Shown: positions 33,407 to 41,150, counted from the first letter of the stretch. The stretch is DNA of 64,000 nt from Paenibacillus durus ATCC 35681 (GCF_000993825.1 NZ_CP011114.1:806001-870000); one strand, 5' to 3'. Numbers and translations are program-made. Notes: generated by a model not told the origin, from the letters alone.

Positions 33407-34402
33407 TTAGTTCGTGCTTTCGCGAATCGCCAGATAATGCGTGACATTGGAATGCTGCGGGATATCCGAAGCGCCCTTAATCATTTTGATCAGGTTGCGG
33501 GTAGCCGTCATGCCGATTTCCGCTGCGGAATACTCCACCGTAGAGAGCTTCGGACGGAAGATGGACGACAGATAGCTGCCGTCAAACCCGAATACAGCTA
33601 TGTCCTCCGGAATTCGCATGCCTTGATCCAAGACATAATTCATCGCCCCGATCGCCATCCAGTCCGTTGAGCAGAATACCGCGCTTGGCATTTGGCCGGT
33701 TTCCGCCAGCTTGCGCATGGCGTTCATCCCGTCATCCACGGACAGCTTGCTCTTCACAACCCAGTCCTCGCGGAGCGGAAGTCCTGCATCGCTCATCGCC
33801 TGGCGAAATCCCTGGTAGCGGTCGTTTCCAATGCCCTCGTCGCCTATTCCACGGATCATCGCGATGCGGCGGTGCCCCTTTTGAATGAGATAGGTGACGG
33901 CTTCGTAGGAGGCGGTGATGTTATCCACATGAACGGAAGGGATGGATGGAATATTTGAGATTTGTCCGATTACAATGCAGGGAATTCCCGCCGCTTCAAT
34001 CGTTTGGATATGCCTTCGTTCCAGCATAGAGCCGACAAAAATAATACCCAGCGACTCGATGTTCCCGAACCTTTTCAAATGATCCAGCTCGCTTTCAAGC
34101 GTTCCATCGGTCAGCCCGATGAGCAGCTCGTAGCCGTACAGCCGGGAAACCGACTCAATGCCCGCCACCATATCGTTAAGTACCGTCTGGCTGAACTGGG
34201 GGGCAATAACTCCGATCAGCGCGGAATCGGCCTTGGCGCCATCGCCTACGGGAGCGCCGGAGCGGTATTGGGTCTGCTTGATGGCTTCCATCACTCTTAT
34301 CCGGACTTCCTCGTTTACCGGTTTGCTGTTATTAATGACTCTGGAGACGGTTGAGATGGAAACTCCAGCCATTTTTGCAATATCATGAATCGTTACCTTC
34401 AT
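33407..34402 (-). CDS. LacI-family regulator of the adjacent alpha-glucosidase
   Basis: 331 residues from the ATG at 34402 (MKVTIHDIAKMAGVSISTVSRVINN); the frame continues 55 codons upstream, but those are not protein-like. Helix-turn-helix at 5-25, hinge helix, then a periplasmic-binding-protein-like effector domain (LIGVIAPQFSQTVLNDMVAGIE, DIAVFGFDGSYLSSIFRP). A weak GGAG lies 13 bases from the start. It is divergent from the GH13 gene at 34732; both promoters carry a 14-bp palindrome GGAAAA-WW-TTTTCC, the probable operator. It likely represses the glucosidase until an alpha-glucoside is present. Confidence 0.9.
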   Translation of the reverse strand: MKVTIHDIAKMAGVSISTVSRVINNSKPVNEEVRIRVMEAIKQTQYRSGAPVGDGAKADSALIGVIAPQFSQTVLNDMVAGIESVSRLYGYELLIGLTDGTLESELDHLKRFGNIESLGIIFVGSMLERRHIQTIEAAGIPCIVIGQISNIPSIPSVHVDNITASYEAVTYLIQKGHRRIAMIRGIGDEGIGNDRYQGFRQAMSDAGLPLREDWVVKSKLSVDDGMNAMRKLAETGQMPSAVFCSTDWMAIGAMNYVLDQGMRIPEDIAVFGFDGSYLSSIFRPKLSTVEYSAAEIGMTATRNLIKMIKGASDIPQHSNVTHYLAIRESTN

Positions 34403-34442
34403 CTTAACACCACAACTCCGAACAATAAGATGTCCCATAGCG

Positions 34443-34456
34443 GGAAAATATTTTCC
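34443..34456. promoter_or_regulatory. Probable LacI operator O1
   Basis: Perfect palindrome GGAAAATATTTTCC about 40 bases upstream of the LacI start. The centre is 246 bp from that of the second copy at 34689, which would allow DNA looping. Flanking palindromes at 34545-34557 (CTATCG-G-CGATAG) and 34590-34605 (TATAAGC-TG-GCTTATA) are also present in this gap. Confidence 0.65.
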
Positions 34457-34651
34457 TAAATAAGCTATGTGATTCGATAAATGCAATCTTTTTCCTGAAT
34501 GGATGACGGGATCAGCACAGAAAAGCGCAAAAAAATTTATAAGCCTATCGGCGATAGAATAGCTCAAGTGCGGTATTATCGCAGTGTTTTATAAGCTGGC
34601 TTATATATATATATGTATCATAACACGGCAGCATCCTATTTCCAATTGGAC

Positions 34652-34681
34652 TTGACCAGGAAAAAACATTCGTTCTATACT
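34652..34681 (+). promoter_or_regulatory. SigmaA-type promoter of the alpha-glucosidase gene
   Basis: TTGACC at 34652-34657 and TATACT at 34676-34681 with an 18-base spacer. The operator at 34689-34702 covers the expected transcription start, which fits repression by the divergent LacI protein. Confidence 0.72.
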
Positions 34682-34688
34682 GCAAATA

Positions 34689-34702
34689 GGAAAAATTTTT
34701 CC
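34689..34702. promoter_or_regulatory. Probable LacI operator O2
   Basis: Perfect palindrome GGAAAAATTTTTCC, matching O1 except at the centre, placed just downstream of the -10 box of the glucosidase promoter. Confidence 0.68.
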
Positions 34703-34731
34703 CTTAAAGCAGGTTGGAGGAGCTGACAGCA

Positions 34732-36408
34732 GTGGAACGAATTTGGTGGAAAGAAGCGGTGGCATATCAAATCTATCCCCGCAGTTTTATGGACGGCAAC
34801 GGTGACGGAATCGGCGATTTGCGGGGAATTCTCGGCAAGCTGGATTATCTGAAAAACTTAGGGATCGACGTGATCTGGATCTGCCCGATCTACAAGTCGC
34901 CCAATGACGATAACGGGTACGATATTTCGGATTATCATGACATTATGGCCGAATTCGGTACGATGGAGGATTTCGACGAACTGCTGGAGCAGGTTCACCG
35001 CAGAGAGATGAAGCTCATCATGGATCTGGTCATTAACCACACCTCGGATGAGCATCCCTGGTTCATCGAATCGCGGTCAAGCAAGGACAACCCGAAACGG
35101 GACTACTATATTTGGGCCGATCCGAAAGACGGCGCGGAGCCGAACAACTGGGACAGCATCTTCGGCGGGTCCATCTGGGAATATGACATGGTTACGGACC
35201 AGTATTTTATGCACGTGTTCTCCAAGAGACAGCCGGACCTCAACTGGGAGAACCCCGATGTCCGCCAGGATTTATACGAAATGGTCAACTGGTGGCTTGA
35301 TAAAGGCATTGACGGTTTCCGGATCGACGCCATCTCGCATATTAAGAAGCTGGCCGGTTTCCCCGACCTTCCGAACCCGGAAGGGTTGCGCTATGTGAGC
35401 GCTTTTGAAGGGCATATGAACCGGGAAGGCATCCATGATTTGCTCGAAGAACTGAAGCGGGAAACGTTCGATAAGTACGACATCATGACCGTCGGCGAAG
35501 CGAGCGGGGTTACGGCGGATGACGCGGATCAGTGGGTCAGCAAGGAAACAGGCAAGTTCAACATGGTGTTCCAATTCAATCATATGCATCTGTGGGACAA
35601 GAGCCTGGAGAGCGGCTTCGACCTGATCACCTTCAAGAAGGTACTGACCGAATGGCAAAAAGCGCTTGAAGGCACCGGCTGGAACGCTCTTTTTATGGAG
35701 AATCACGATAAGCCCCGCTCGGTGTCCACGTATGGCGATGACGGACCGCTGCGGGTACAGTCGGCTAAGGCGCTGGCTACGATGTATTTTCTGATGCAGG
35801 GCACTCCCTTCATTTATCAGGGGCAGGAGATCGGCATGACGAACGTGCGGTTCCCGTCTATCGACGATTATGACGATGTGCATATGAAGACCGTGTACCG
35901 TCTTGAAAGGGAAGAGGGCAAGACTCATGAAGAATTGATGGAGGTCATTTGGAAGAACGGGCGGGACAATTCCCGAACGCCTATGCAGTGGACTGCCGGG
36001 GAGCAGGCGGGATTTACAGCAGGAACGCCATGGATGAAGGTGAACCCGAATTACAAGGAAATCAATGTGGAAAGCGAGCTTGAGAATCCCGATTCGATCT
36101 ACCATTATTACCGAAAAATGATCCATCTGCGCAAGAGCAATCCGGTCGCCGTGTATGGCGCATATGACCTGATCTTACCGGAGAACGAGCAAATTTATGC
36201 CTATACCCGGACGCTGGAGGATGACCAGCTGCTGATCATCACCAACCTGTTCGCGGAAGAGGCGCTGTTCCACCTGCCTAAAGCTGTGCGTTACAGCACC
36301 GCCGAGCTGCTGCTCTCCAATTATGAGGCTCCTGCGGGCGGCAGCATCCGGACGATCAACCTGAAGCCTTATGAGGCAAGGGTGTATCGTCTGGCTCAAA
36401 AACAGTAA
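34732..36408 (+). CDS. GH13 subfamily-31 alpha-glucosidase
   Basis: 558 residues from the GTG at 34732, after TTGGAGGAG; no signal peptide. Catalytic residues: nucleophile D199 in GFRIDAI, acid/base E256 in TVGEASG and D326 in ENHDKPR. The N-terminal WWKEAVAYQIYPRSFMDGNGDGIGDL is shared by oligo-1,6-glucosidases and trehalose-6-phosphate hydrolases. The residue after the nucleophile is Ala200; published work on GH13_31 associates Val here with alpha-1,6 preference and Ala with alpha-1,4, so a maltose-type preference is inferred. Controlled by the divergent LacI gene. Confidence 0.9.
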   Translation: MERIWWKEAVAYQIYPRSFMDGNGDGIGDLRGILGKLDYLKNLGIDVIWICPIYKSPNDDNGYDISDYHDIMAEFGTMEDFDELLEQVHRREMKLIMDLVINHTSDEHPWFIESRSSKDNPKRDYYIWADPKDGAEPNNWDSIFGGSIWEYDMVTDQYFMHVFSKRQPDLNWENPDVRQDLYEMVNWWLDKGIDGFRIDAISHIKKLAGFPDLPNPEGLRYVSAFEGHMNREGIHDLLEELKRETFDKYDIMTVGEASGVTADDADQWVSKETGKFNMVFQFNHMHLWDKSLESGFDLITFKKVLTEWQKALEGTGWNALFMENHDKPRSVSTYGDDGPLRVQSAKALATMYFLMQGTPFIYQGQEIGMTNVRFPSIDDYDDVHMKTVYRLEREEGKTHEELMEVIWKNGRDNSRTPMQWTAGEQAGFTAGTPWMKVNPNYKEINVESELENPDSIYHYYRKMIHLRKSNPVAVYGAYDLILPENEQIYAYTRTLEDDQLLIITNLFAEEALFHLPKAVRYSTAELLLSNYEAPAGGSIRTINLKPYEARVYRLAQKQ

Positions 36409-36443
36409 TTTGGTTAAAATAAGGCTGGAAAGGAGAGGATTCC

Positions 36444-37301
36444 ATGACTTCCAGACAAAAGAACCTTAGGTTCGCCCGCATACTATGGCTATCGCTGTTC
36501 CTGCTGATTATCTCCGGCTGTGCCTCAATTAATACGCCTCCTGGCAATGAAGCTTCAGTATCGAGCCCGGCGCCTGCCGCATCGCCAGGGGCCGCGGCTG
36601 GGCAAACGGAGCTGCTCGTATCGGCGGCCGCCAGCCTTAAGGGTGCATTGAATGAGCTTGTTCCGAAATTTGAGGCGGCGCATCCCGATATTGCCGTGAA
36701 TCTGAACCTTGCGGCTTCGGGCGCGCTTCAAAAGCAGATTGAGCAGGGCGCGCCTGCGGATTTATTTATCTCGGCAGGCAAGAAACAAATGAACGCCTTA
36801 GCGGACAAGAAGCTTACGAATCCCGAACTGACCCAAACCCTGCTCACGAATGATCTGGTGCTGATTGTGCCTGCCGATTCGGCGGCGGCGAACGTCTCAG
36901 CCCAGGATTTGACCGGCTCCGGATTCTCCAAGATTGCGGTCGGACAGCCGGAATCGGTGCCTGCCGGCATGTACACGCAGCAGTTCCTGCAGCATGCGGG
37001 CCTGTGGGATACGCTGATGCCTAAAATCGTATTTGCCAAGGATGTCAGACAGGTTCTGACCTACGTGGCGTCCGGCAATGTGCAGGCGGGCTTTGTGTAT
37101 GGCAGCGACGCAACCGGCGAGCCGAAAGTGAAAGTCGCCATGCAGGTAGACCCTTCCGCTCACGACCCGATTGATTATCCGGCGGCTGTTCTGGCGGAAA
37201 GCGCGCATCCGGAACAAGCGGAAGTCTTCTACGATTACCTGTTTACGCAGGAAGCCGGAGAGGTGTTTGTCAAATACGGCTTTAAGCTGGCTGGAAAATA
37301 A
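36444..37301 (+). CDS. modA: Molybdate-binding lipoprotein, ModA-like
   Basis: 285 residues. Lipoprotein signal peptide with lipobox ISGC (C26), a short Ala/Pro/Ser linker, then LLVSAAASLKGALNELVPKFEAAHPDI, the typical ModA start; SAAAS and later serine residues contact the oxyanion. The middle region GAPADLFISAGKKQMNAL is also standard. No modB or modC follows: the next genes are a MarR regulator and a quinone reductase. An orphan modA within 4 kb of a Mo-hydroxylase cluster suggests that the permease and ATPase were lost here or are located elsewhere. Tungstate or another oxyanion remains possible. Confidence 0.92.
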   Translation: MTSRQKNLRFARILWLSLFLLIISGCASINTPPGNEASVSSPAPAASPGAAAGQTELLVSAAASLKGALNELVPKFEAAHPDIAVNLNLAASGALQKQIEQGAPADLFISAGKKQMNALADKKLTNPELTQTLLTNDLVLIVPADSAAANVSAQDLTGSGFSKIAVGQPESVPAGMYTQQFLQHAGLWDTLMPKIVFAKDVRQVLTYVASGNVQAGFVYGSDATGEPKVKVAMQVDPSAHDPIDYPAAVLAESAHPEQAEVFYDYLFTQEAGEVFVKYGFKLAGK

Positions 37302-37335
37302 AGCTTTATTTTTCGTATGACCCGTTCCTGTTGTA

Positions 37336-37378
37336 AAGCGGTCTGTTTCCGGTGTATCCGGGCAGATCGATTTTTTTC
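37336..37378 (+). terminator. Terminator after modA (copy A of a duplicated terminator)
   Basis: Imperfect stem around GGTCTG/CAGATC with an inner CCGG/CCGG pair, then a run of seven T. About 45 bases closely match the terminator at 40232-40277 (shared TTCCGGTGTA and CCGGGCAG), with milder similarity continuing some 20 bases upstream. Confidence 0.82.
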
Positions 37379-37385
37379 TTGATAT

Positions 37386-37430
37386 TAGATGATCCGTCAT
37401 CTATAATGAAATCAAATGATATATCATCTA
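37386..37430. promoter_or_regulatory. Two MarR operators upstream of marR
   Basis: TAGATGA-TCCG-TCATCTA (37386-37403) is a perfect 7-bp inverted repeat with a four-base spacer; AAATGA-TATA-TCATCTA (37414-37430) is the second copy. The same pattern recurs at 37961 before the quinone reductase gene. Consistent with autorepression by the MarR protein. Confidence 0.78.
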
Positions 37431-37464
37431 TTTTTACAAATAATGAATCAAAGGTGATTTTTAT

Positions 37465-37935
37465 ATGGAGAGGGGTAAGTATTCCAAAGCTGAGGCTGTC
37501 CGCTACGAAATACTAGCTGTACAGCGGCAGGGAAATAGGCTGCTCAATAACTTTCTGAAGGAAATCGGGCTAACAGCCTCGCAAGCAGAAGTGCTGCGTA
37601 TATTGGATGAGTGGAAGACACTTTCTCTGAAAGATCTTGGGCATTTGTTGATATGTGAATCCGGCAGTCCTTCACGGCTTCTGGACCGAATGACTGCAGA
37701 CGGCCTTGTTGAAAAAGTAGTTGATCCGAAAGATTCGCGGTATGTAATCCTTCAACTCACAGCTCAGGGATTGGAGAAAGCCAAACTAGTCGAAGGCATC
37801 GAGCAGCGGCTATACGAACAACTCATGCAGCTCTATTCCGAAGAGGAGCTTGAGACTATTAATTCTTTGTTGTTTCGGTTTTTAAAGGGGCAAGCTTTGG
37901 CGGACACTCTCAAAAGACGCGGATACGAACCATAA
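37465..37935 (+). CDS. MarR-family regulator
   Basis: 156 residues, winged-helix MarR fold: a dimerisation helix at the N-terminus, then LTASQAEVLRILDEWKTLSLKDLGHLL and ESGSPSRLLDRMTADGLVEKVVDPKDSRYVILQLT with the conserved D-x-R of the wing. ATG after AAAGGTGA. Its promoter holds two copies of an inverted repeat, and the downstream NAD(P)H oxidoreductase promoter holds a third, so it probably represses both itself and that gene. Family members often sense phenolics, quinones or oxidants; no sensing cysteine stands out except one in HLLICESG near residue 65. Confidence 0.9.
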   Translation: MERGKYSKAEAVRYEILAVQRQGNRLLNNFLKEIGLTASQAEVLRILDEWKTLSLKDLGHLLICESGSPSRLLDRMTADGLVEKVVDPKDSRYVILQLTAQGLEKAKLVEGIEQRLYEQLMQLYSEEELETINSLLFRFLKGQALADTLKRRGYEP

Positions 37936-37960
37936 TCAGTCGTTATATTTTTTTTCACAT

Positions 37961-37978
37961 TAAATGATGTGTCATTTA
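37961..37978. promoter_or_regulatory. MarR operator upstream of the NAD(P)H oxidoreductase gene
   Basis: TAAATGA-TGTG-TCATTTA, a perfect 7-bp inverted repeat with four-base spacer, same consensus as the two sites before marR, 27 bases from the ATG at 38005. Confidence 0.78.
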
Positions 37979-38004
37979 TTCACTGATGAGAAGGAGAATT
38001 TTAT

Positions 38005-38580
38005 ATGAACGTACTGATCATTTATGCGCACCCCAATCCAAAAAGCTTTAACTATGCCATCTTGGAAAAAGTACAGCAAGGACTGAAAGAGAAAGGCCAT
38101 ACATTCACTACTATTGATTTGTACCAAGAACAATTTAATCCCGTTCTGAAGTTCGACGAGAACTCCAAGAGAAGAGATTTAAAGAACGATCCGGAAATGG
38201 AACGTTATCGTACTCTTGTGGAGCAGGCAGATCATTTTATCTTTGTATACCCGGTCTGGTGGTATGGTACGCCTGCGATCTTAAAAGGTTTTTTTGACCG
38301 AGTGTTCGCAACCGGCTTTGCATACATCTATGAAGGATTGATGCCAAAGGGATTACTGACAGGAAAATCCGCATGGGTCATATACACGATCGACTCTCCT
38401 TCCTTGTTTGTAAGGCTTATAAAAGGAAGCGTCGAATGGAAAGTCATCAAGACATCCATTCTGAAGTTTTGCGGCATTCGTCCTGTGAAGAGAATGATGT
38501 TTGCGGGAATGAAGGGCAGCAGTATCCAGCGAAGAGAGAAGTGGTTGCAGCATGTCTACCATCAAGCGCGTCAACTTTAA
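38005..38580 (+). CDS. Flavodoxin-like NAD(P)H dehydrogenase (quinone)
   Basis: 191 residues, flavodoxin-like fold of the KefF/NQO1/MdaB group: MNVLIIYAHPNPKSFNYAILEKV begins the FMN/FAD phosphate loop, and FIFVYPVWWYGTPAILKGFFDRVF is the characteristic central motif. Two-electron reduction of quinones protects from redox cycling. ATG after AAGGAGAA. A MarR-type operator overlaps its promoter, so it forms a small quinone/phenolic-response pair with the upstream gene. The next gene, a VOC protein, starts 43 bases downstream and is interrupted by an insertion element. Confidence 0.9.
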   Translation: MNVLIIYAHPNPKSFNYAILEKVQQGLKEKGHTFTTIDLYQEQFNPVLKFDENSKRRDLKNDPEMERYRTLVEQADHFIFVYPVWWYGTPAILKGFFDRVFATGFAYIYEGLMPKGLLTGKSAWVIYTIDSPSLFVRLIKGSVEWKVIKTSILKFCGIRPVKRMMFAGMKGSSIQRREKWLQHVYHQARQL

Positions 38581-38642
38581 GATTAGTAAATACGAAAATA
38601 ATAAAAGAAAGTGGTGTTGTTCATGAAGGTGCTAGTACTTCA

Positions 38643-39269
38643 TCAGTCTTTAAATTGTGGATATAAGCGTTTCAGTTTGATTCGGGCGTCTTCCGTGGTG
38701 AATTGCCAGTCTACTCCCTTTTGAGACGCATTGCGTCCCGCTTCCCATGCGGTAAGTTCATGGGCCAAATCTTCTAAAGAAGGAATCCGGCGTCCCAGAC
38801 ACTGGCGGGTCATGACACTGAGTTCGATTTCGGCCACATTAAGCCAACTACCGTGTTTTGGTGTGTAATGGATTTCCAGGCGTTTCGCCAGACGCAAAGC
38901 CACTTCCGGTTCGAATGCCTGGTACAGGGAGGCGATAGAATGCGTGTTCAGGTTATCCATCACGAGGCGCACTTTCGGAGCCTCCGGGTAATGAACATCC
39001 AACAGATCGCGGACTTGTTCCGCCCATTCCACCCGCGTGCGCTGTGGACGAACACTCACATGTCGCCAGCCCGCAAGTGGTTCCGTAAAAATGAAAATGC
39101 TGCACGTTCCATTGCGCACGTACTCCGCATCTTCTCGCAGCGGTTTAGCGGGTTTCATCGGAATGGGCACCCGGGTTTCATCCAGAAGCTGGTACGGTTT
39201 TTCGTCCATGCAGATGACGGGACAAGCCGGATCGTAAGGCAGTCGATACACTTCCAATACATCTTCCAT
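38643..39269 (-). CDS. IS630-type transposase, catalytic part (DDE)
   Basis: 208 residues from an internal ATG (39269); family-like sequence continues upstream in the same frame to about 39335 ([16 protein letters not shown]), so translation normally enters by frameshift. DDE residues: D in [11 protein letters not shown] in [12 protein letters not shown] and E in NVAEIELS. The stop overlaps the terminal inverted repeat. Together with the reading frame 39316-39783 it makes one transposase of usual IS630 length. Confidence 0.88.
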   Translation of the reverse strand: MEDVLEVYRLPYDPACPVICMDEKPYQLLDETRVPIPMKPAKPLREDAEYVRNGTCSIFIFTEPLAGWRHVSVRPQRTRVEWAEQVRDLLDVHYPEAPKVRLVMDNLNTHSIASLYQAFEPEVALRLAKRLEIHYTPKHGSWLNVAEIELSVMTRQCLGRRIPSLEDLAHELTAWEAGRNASQKGVDWQFTTEDARIKLKRLYPQFKD

Positions 39270-39315
39270 GGTGGCAACGAACGCGGCATTTTGCTTTGGC
39301 GGAATGCACCAGCAT

Positions 39316-39783
39316 TTACGAAGATGAGGCTTGAGCTCGTTTTTTTAAAATTTTATCTACCGTGTCATAGGAAAGACTTTCGATGTAGTTCAGTTCAACG
39401 GCTTTGTCGGCCAGCATCCGCAAGGACCAGCGGCTCTTTCCTTCGGGCGGTGGACTGCAACTGAGTGCAATGATTTGGGCTTCCAGTTCGCCTGTAACTT
39501 TGGGAGGATTCGGTGGGGTTAACCGCTTTTTTCGCTCAAGCGTGGCCTGAAGGCCTTGCTCGGCAAACCGTTTTCGAACGAGATGGACCGTGTTGGTATG
39601 CACGTTTGAGCGTTCGGCGATTTCCACATCCGAAAGTTTACCGCCTGGCCGATTTTCATCGGCCCACAGCAGAATTTGGGCTCGCCGCAACGCGCGCGCC
39701 GTCGACTTTCCTTGGCTACACATACGTTTCAGTTCCTCTTGTTGTTCAGCGTTTAGACTTACGATATAGTCTCGTTTTTTCAT
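39316..39783 (-). CDS. IS630-type transposase, N-terminal DNA-binding part
   Basis: 155 residues. Helix-turn-helix region [28 protein letters not shown] at about 50-77, then the linker into the catalytic domain, ending [12 protein letters not shown] where the frame runs out. A run of seven A on the - strand, next to the junction at about 39341-39347, shifts the frame: with six A the coding sequence would continue as NELKPH... into the catalytic part. Either a slippage site or a disabling indel. Confidence 0.88.
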   Translation of the reverse strand: MKKRDYIVSLNAEQQEELKRMCSQGKSTARALRRAQILLWADENRPGGKLSDVEIAERSNVHTNTVHLVRKRFAEQGLQATLERKKRLTPPNPPKVTGELEAQIIALSCSPPPEGKSRWSLRMLADKAVELNYIESLSYDTVDKILKKRAQASSS

Positions 39784-40231
39784 CGGCTCGACCTCTTTTA
39801 CTTTGACTATATCATAGATTCCATGATTTAACTGCTTTTAGACTGATGAAGTACTAGATACATTAATTCGAGTATTTGTTGAAAGAGATGCTCTGGATGA
39901 AACCATTCGCTTCTATGAAGATTTGTATCAAGAAAAGTGTAGAGCTCGCGTTTTTTATGAGGAATTGAATTTAGAATTGGCGATGATTGCCCGGACGGTC
40001 ATCATTGCAGGAGATGCGGAGTCTAGACGGCTATATGAGTCTGCAAGTGCAACGATTTTAGTTGATTCTATTCAAGAAGCGGCCGTTTATTTGCAGCAGC
40101 ATGGAGCAGTCTGTTTGACGGAAGCCAAGCGGACCCCCAGAAGCTGGATTATGCTTGCCAAACACCCGGACGGCTTGATTGCGGAATATGTGCAAGTCGT
40201 TCCGGAGTAACCAAGGGCTTACCCGCTCCCT

Positions 40232-40277
40232 TTATAAGGCGATCTGTTCCGGTGTACCCGGGCAGGTCGTTTTTTTA
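40232..40277 (+). terminator. Terminator after VOC gene (copy B of a duplicated terminator)
   Basis: Stem around CGATCTG/CAGGTCG with inner CCGG/CCGG, followed by seven T. Nearly identical to the terminator at 37336-37378; the two bracket the MarR-reductase-VOC island. Confidence 0.85.
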
Positions 40278-40290
40278 TTGAATTGAATCA

Positions 40291-40330
40291 CTTAAAAACG
40301 CTTAACATTTTGCTTAATAATGCTTATAAT
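40291..40330 (+). promoter_or_regulatory. SigmaA promoter overlapped by phased CTTAA repeats (DeoR operator candidate)
   Basis: TTAACA at 40302-40307 and TATAAT at 40325-40330 with a 17-base spacer form a near-consensus promoter. Four copies of a (G)CTTAA/T element start at about 40291, 40301, 40313 and 40323, about one helical turn apart and covering the -35 to -10 region, as expected for a DeoR-family protein repressing its own operon. Confidence 0.7.
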
Positions 40331-40334
40331 GAAG

Positions 40335-41123
40335 ATGAGAAGGGGGGAGTTTCCAATTTACCAGGAGGAACGCCTGCTGAAAATTTTGGATGAACTGAAG
40401 ACCCGCACCCAACTGTCCAATGCGGATATTTGCGACCTGCTGGACATCTCCAGAGATACGGCGAGAAGGGATATTATCAAGCTGGTGGAGGAAGGCGCCG
40501 CCATAAGGACGCATGGAGGGATTGCTTTACCTTTTTTCAAAGAGGAAATCAAGGCCTACAAGGATCGCGCGACAGCCGCTTCCGAGCAGAAGCTTCACAT
40601 CGCCAGGACGGCCTCCGCCTATATTGCAAACGGGGATGTCTGCTTTATGGATGTCTCGACCACGGTCCGGGAGCTGTGCGGGCTGGTTGGGGAGCACTTG
40701 ACGGTATATACCCATTCGCTTGATAACGTCGAGGTCTTGGCGGGAAAGAGCGGCATTGACGTTCACCTGCTTGGCGGGAAATTTCATCATGACAACCGGT
40801 TTTTTTATGACCAGGCTGGGGCTTTGCAGCTGAACGAGGTTTATTTCGACAAGGCTTTTCTGGGGGCTGCGGCCATTATGGAAGACGGGATATACTTTGC
40901 CAACCGGGAGGATGCGCTGATCAAGAAGCTGGTTGCAGGGCGGGCCGGAAAAGTCTACGTGCTGGCGGATGCGAAGAAATTCAGTCTTACCGCTTCATTC
41001 AAGGGCATTGAATTCTCAGGCATAGATGTCTTGATTACCGACGGCGATCCGCCGGAGCATCTGCAATCTGTCATGAAGGAGAACGGGATCGAGATTATCC
41101 AAACGGCCGGGGAAGGAAAGTAG
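40335..41123 (+). CDS. DeoR-family sugar-metabolism regulator
   Basis: About 255-262 residues. N-terminal DeoR helix-turn-helix: YQEERLLKILDELKTR...LSNADICDLLDISRDTARRDIIKLVEEG; C-terminal sugar-phosphate sensor of the isomerase-like fold, with GGKFHHDNRFFYDQAG and VLADAKKFSLTASFKGIEFSGID. Start is uncertain: in-frame ATGs at 40320, 40329 and 40335 overlap the promoter -10 or the probable transcription start, whereas the only good ribosome site (GGGGGGAG, 40342-40349) points to an ATT codon at 40356. I list the ATG at 40335, which could be leaderless. The HAD phosphatase follows 27 bases downstream, suggesting a sugar-phosphate operon. Confidence 0.88.
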   Translation: MRRGEFPIYQEERLLKILDELKTRTQLSNADICDLLDISRDTARRDIIKLVEEGAAIRTHGGIALPFFKEEIKAYKDRATAASEQKLHIARTASAYIANGDVCFMDVSTTVRELCGLVGEHLTVYTHSLDNVEVLAGKSGIDVHLLGGKFHHDNRFFYDQAGALQLNEVYFDKAFLGAAAIMEDGIYFANREDALIKKLVAGRAGKVYVLADAKKFSLTASFKGIEFSGIDVLITDGDPPEHLQSVMKENGIEIIQTAGEGK

Positions 41124-41150
41124 AAAATCATTGACGAGGAGCGATGCGCC

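Larger units (their letters stand above)
38635..39854 (-). mobile_element. IS630-family insertion sequence (1220 bp, TA target duplication)
   Basis: Terminal inverted repeats GTACTTCATCAGTCT are identical over 15 bases at both ends (38635 onward, and reversed ending at 39854). The element is flanked by TA at 38633-38634 and 39855-39856, the target duplication typical of the IS630/Tc1/mariner group. The transposase lies on the - strand in two frames. The near-perfect ends and an exactly restorable target gene indicate a recent insertion. Confidence 0.93.
38623..40210 (+). pseudogene. VOC-family (glyoxalase-fold) gene split by an IS630-type insertion
   Basis: The gene starts with ATG at 38623 (codons for MKVL) and is interrupted after 38634. 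Removing the element 38635-39854 and one TA of the duplicated target joins ATGAAGGTGCTA directly to GATACATTAATT at 39857 in frame, and the combined protein is 121 residues ending at TAA 40208-40210. The restored sequence (VLDTLIRVFVERDALDETI, RFYEDLYQEK, PDGLIAEYVQ) has the VOC metalloenzyme look: an N-terminal beta-alpha start and the C-terminal strand with its acidic ligand. It would have been the third gene of the MarR/quinone reductase unit. Confidence 0.9.
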
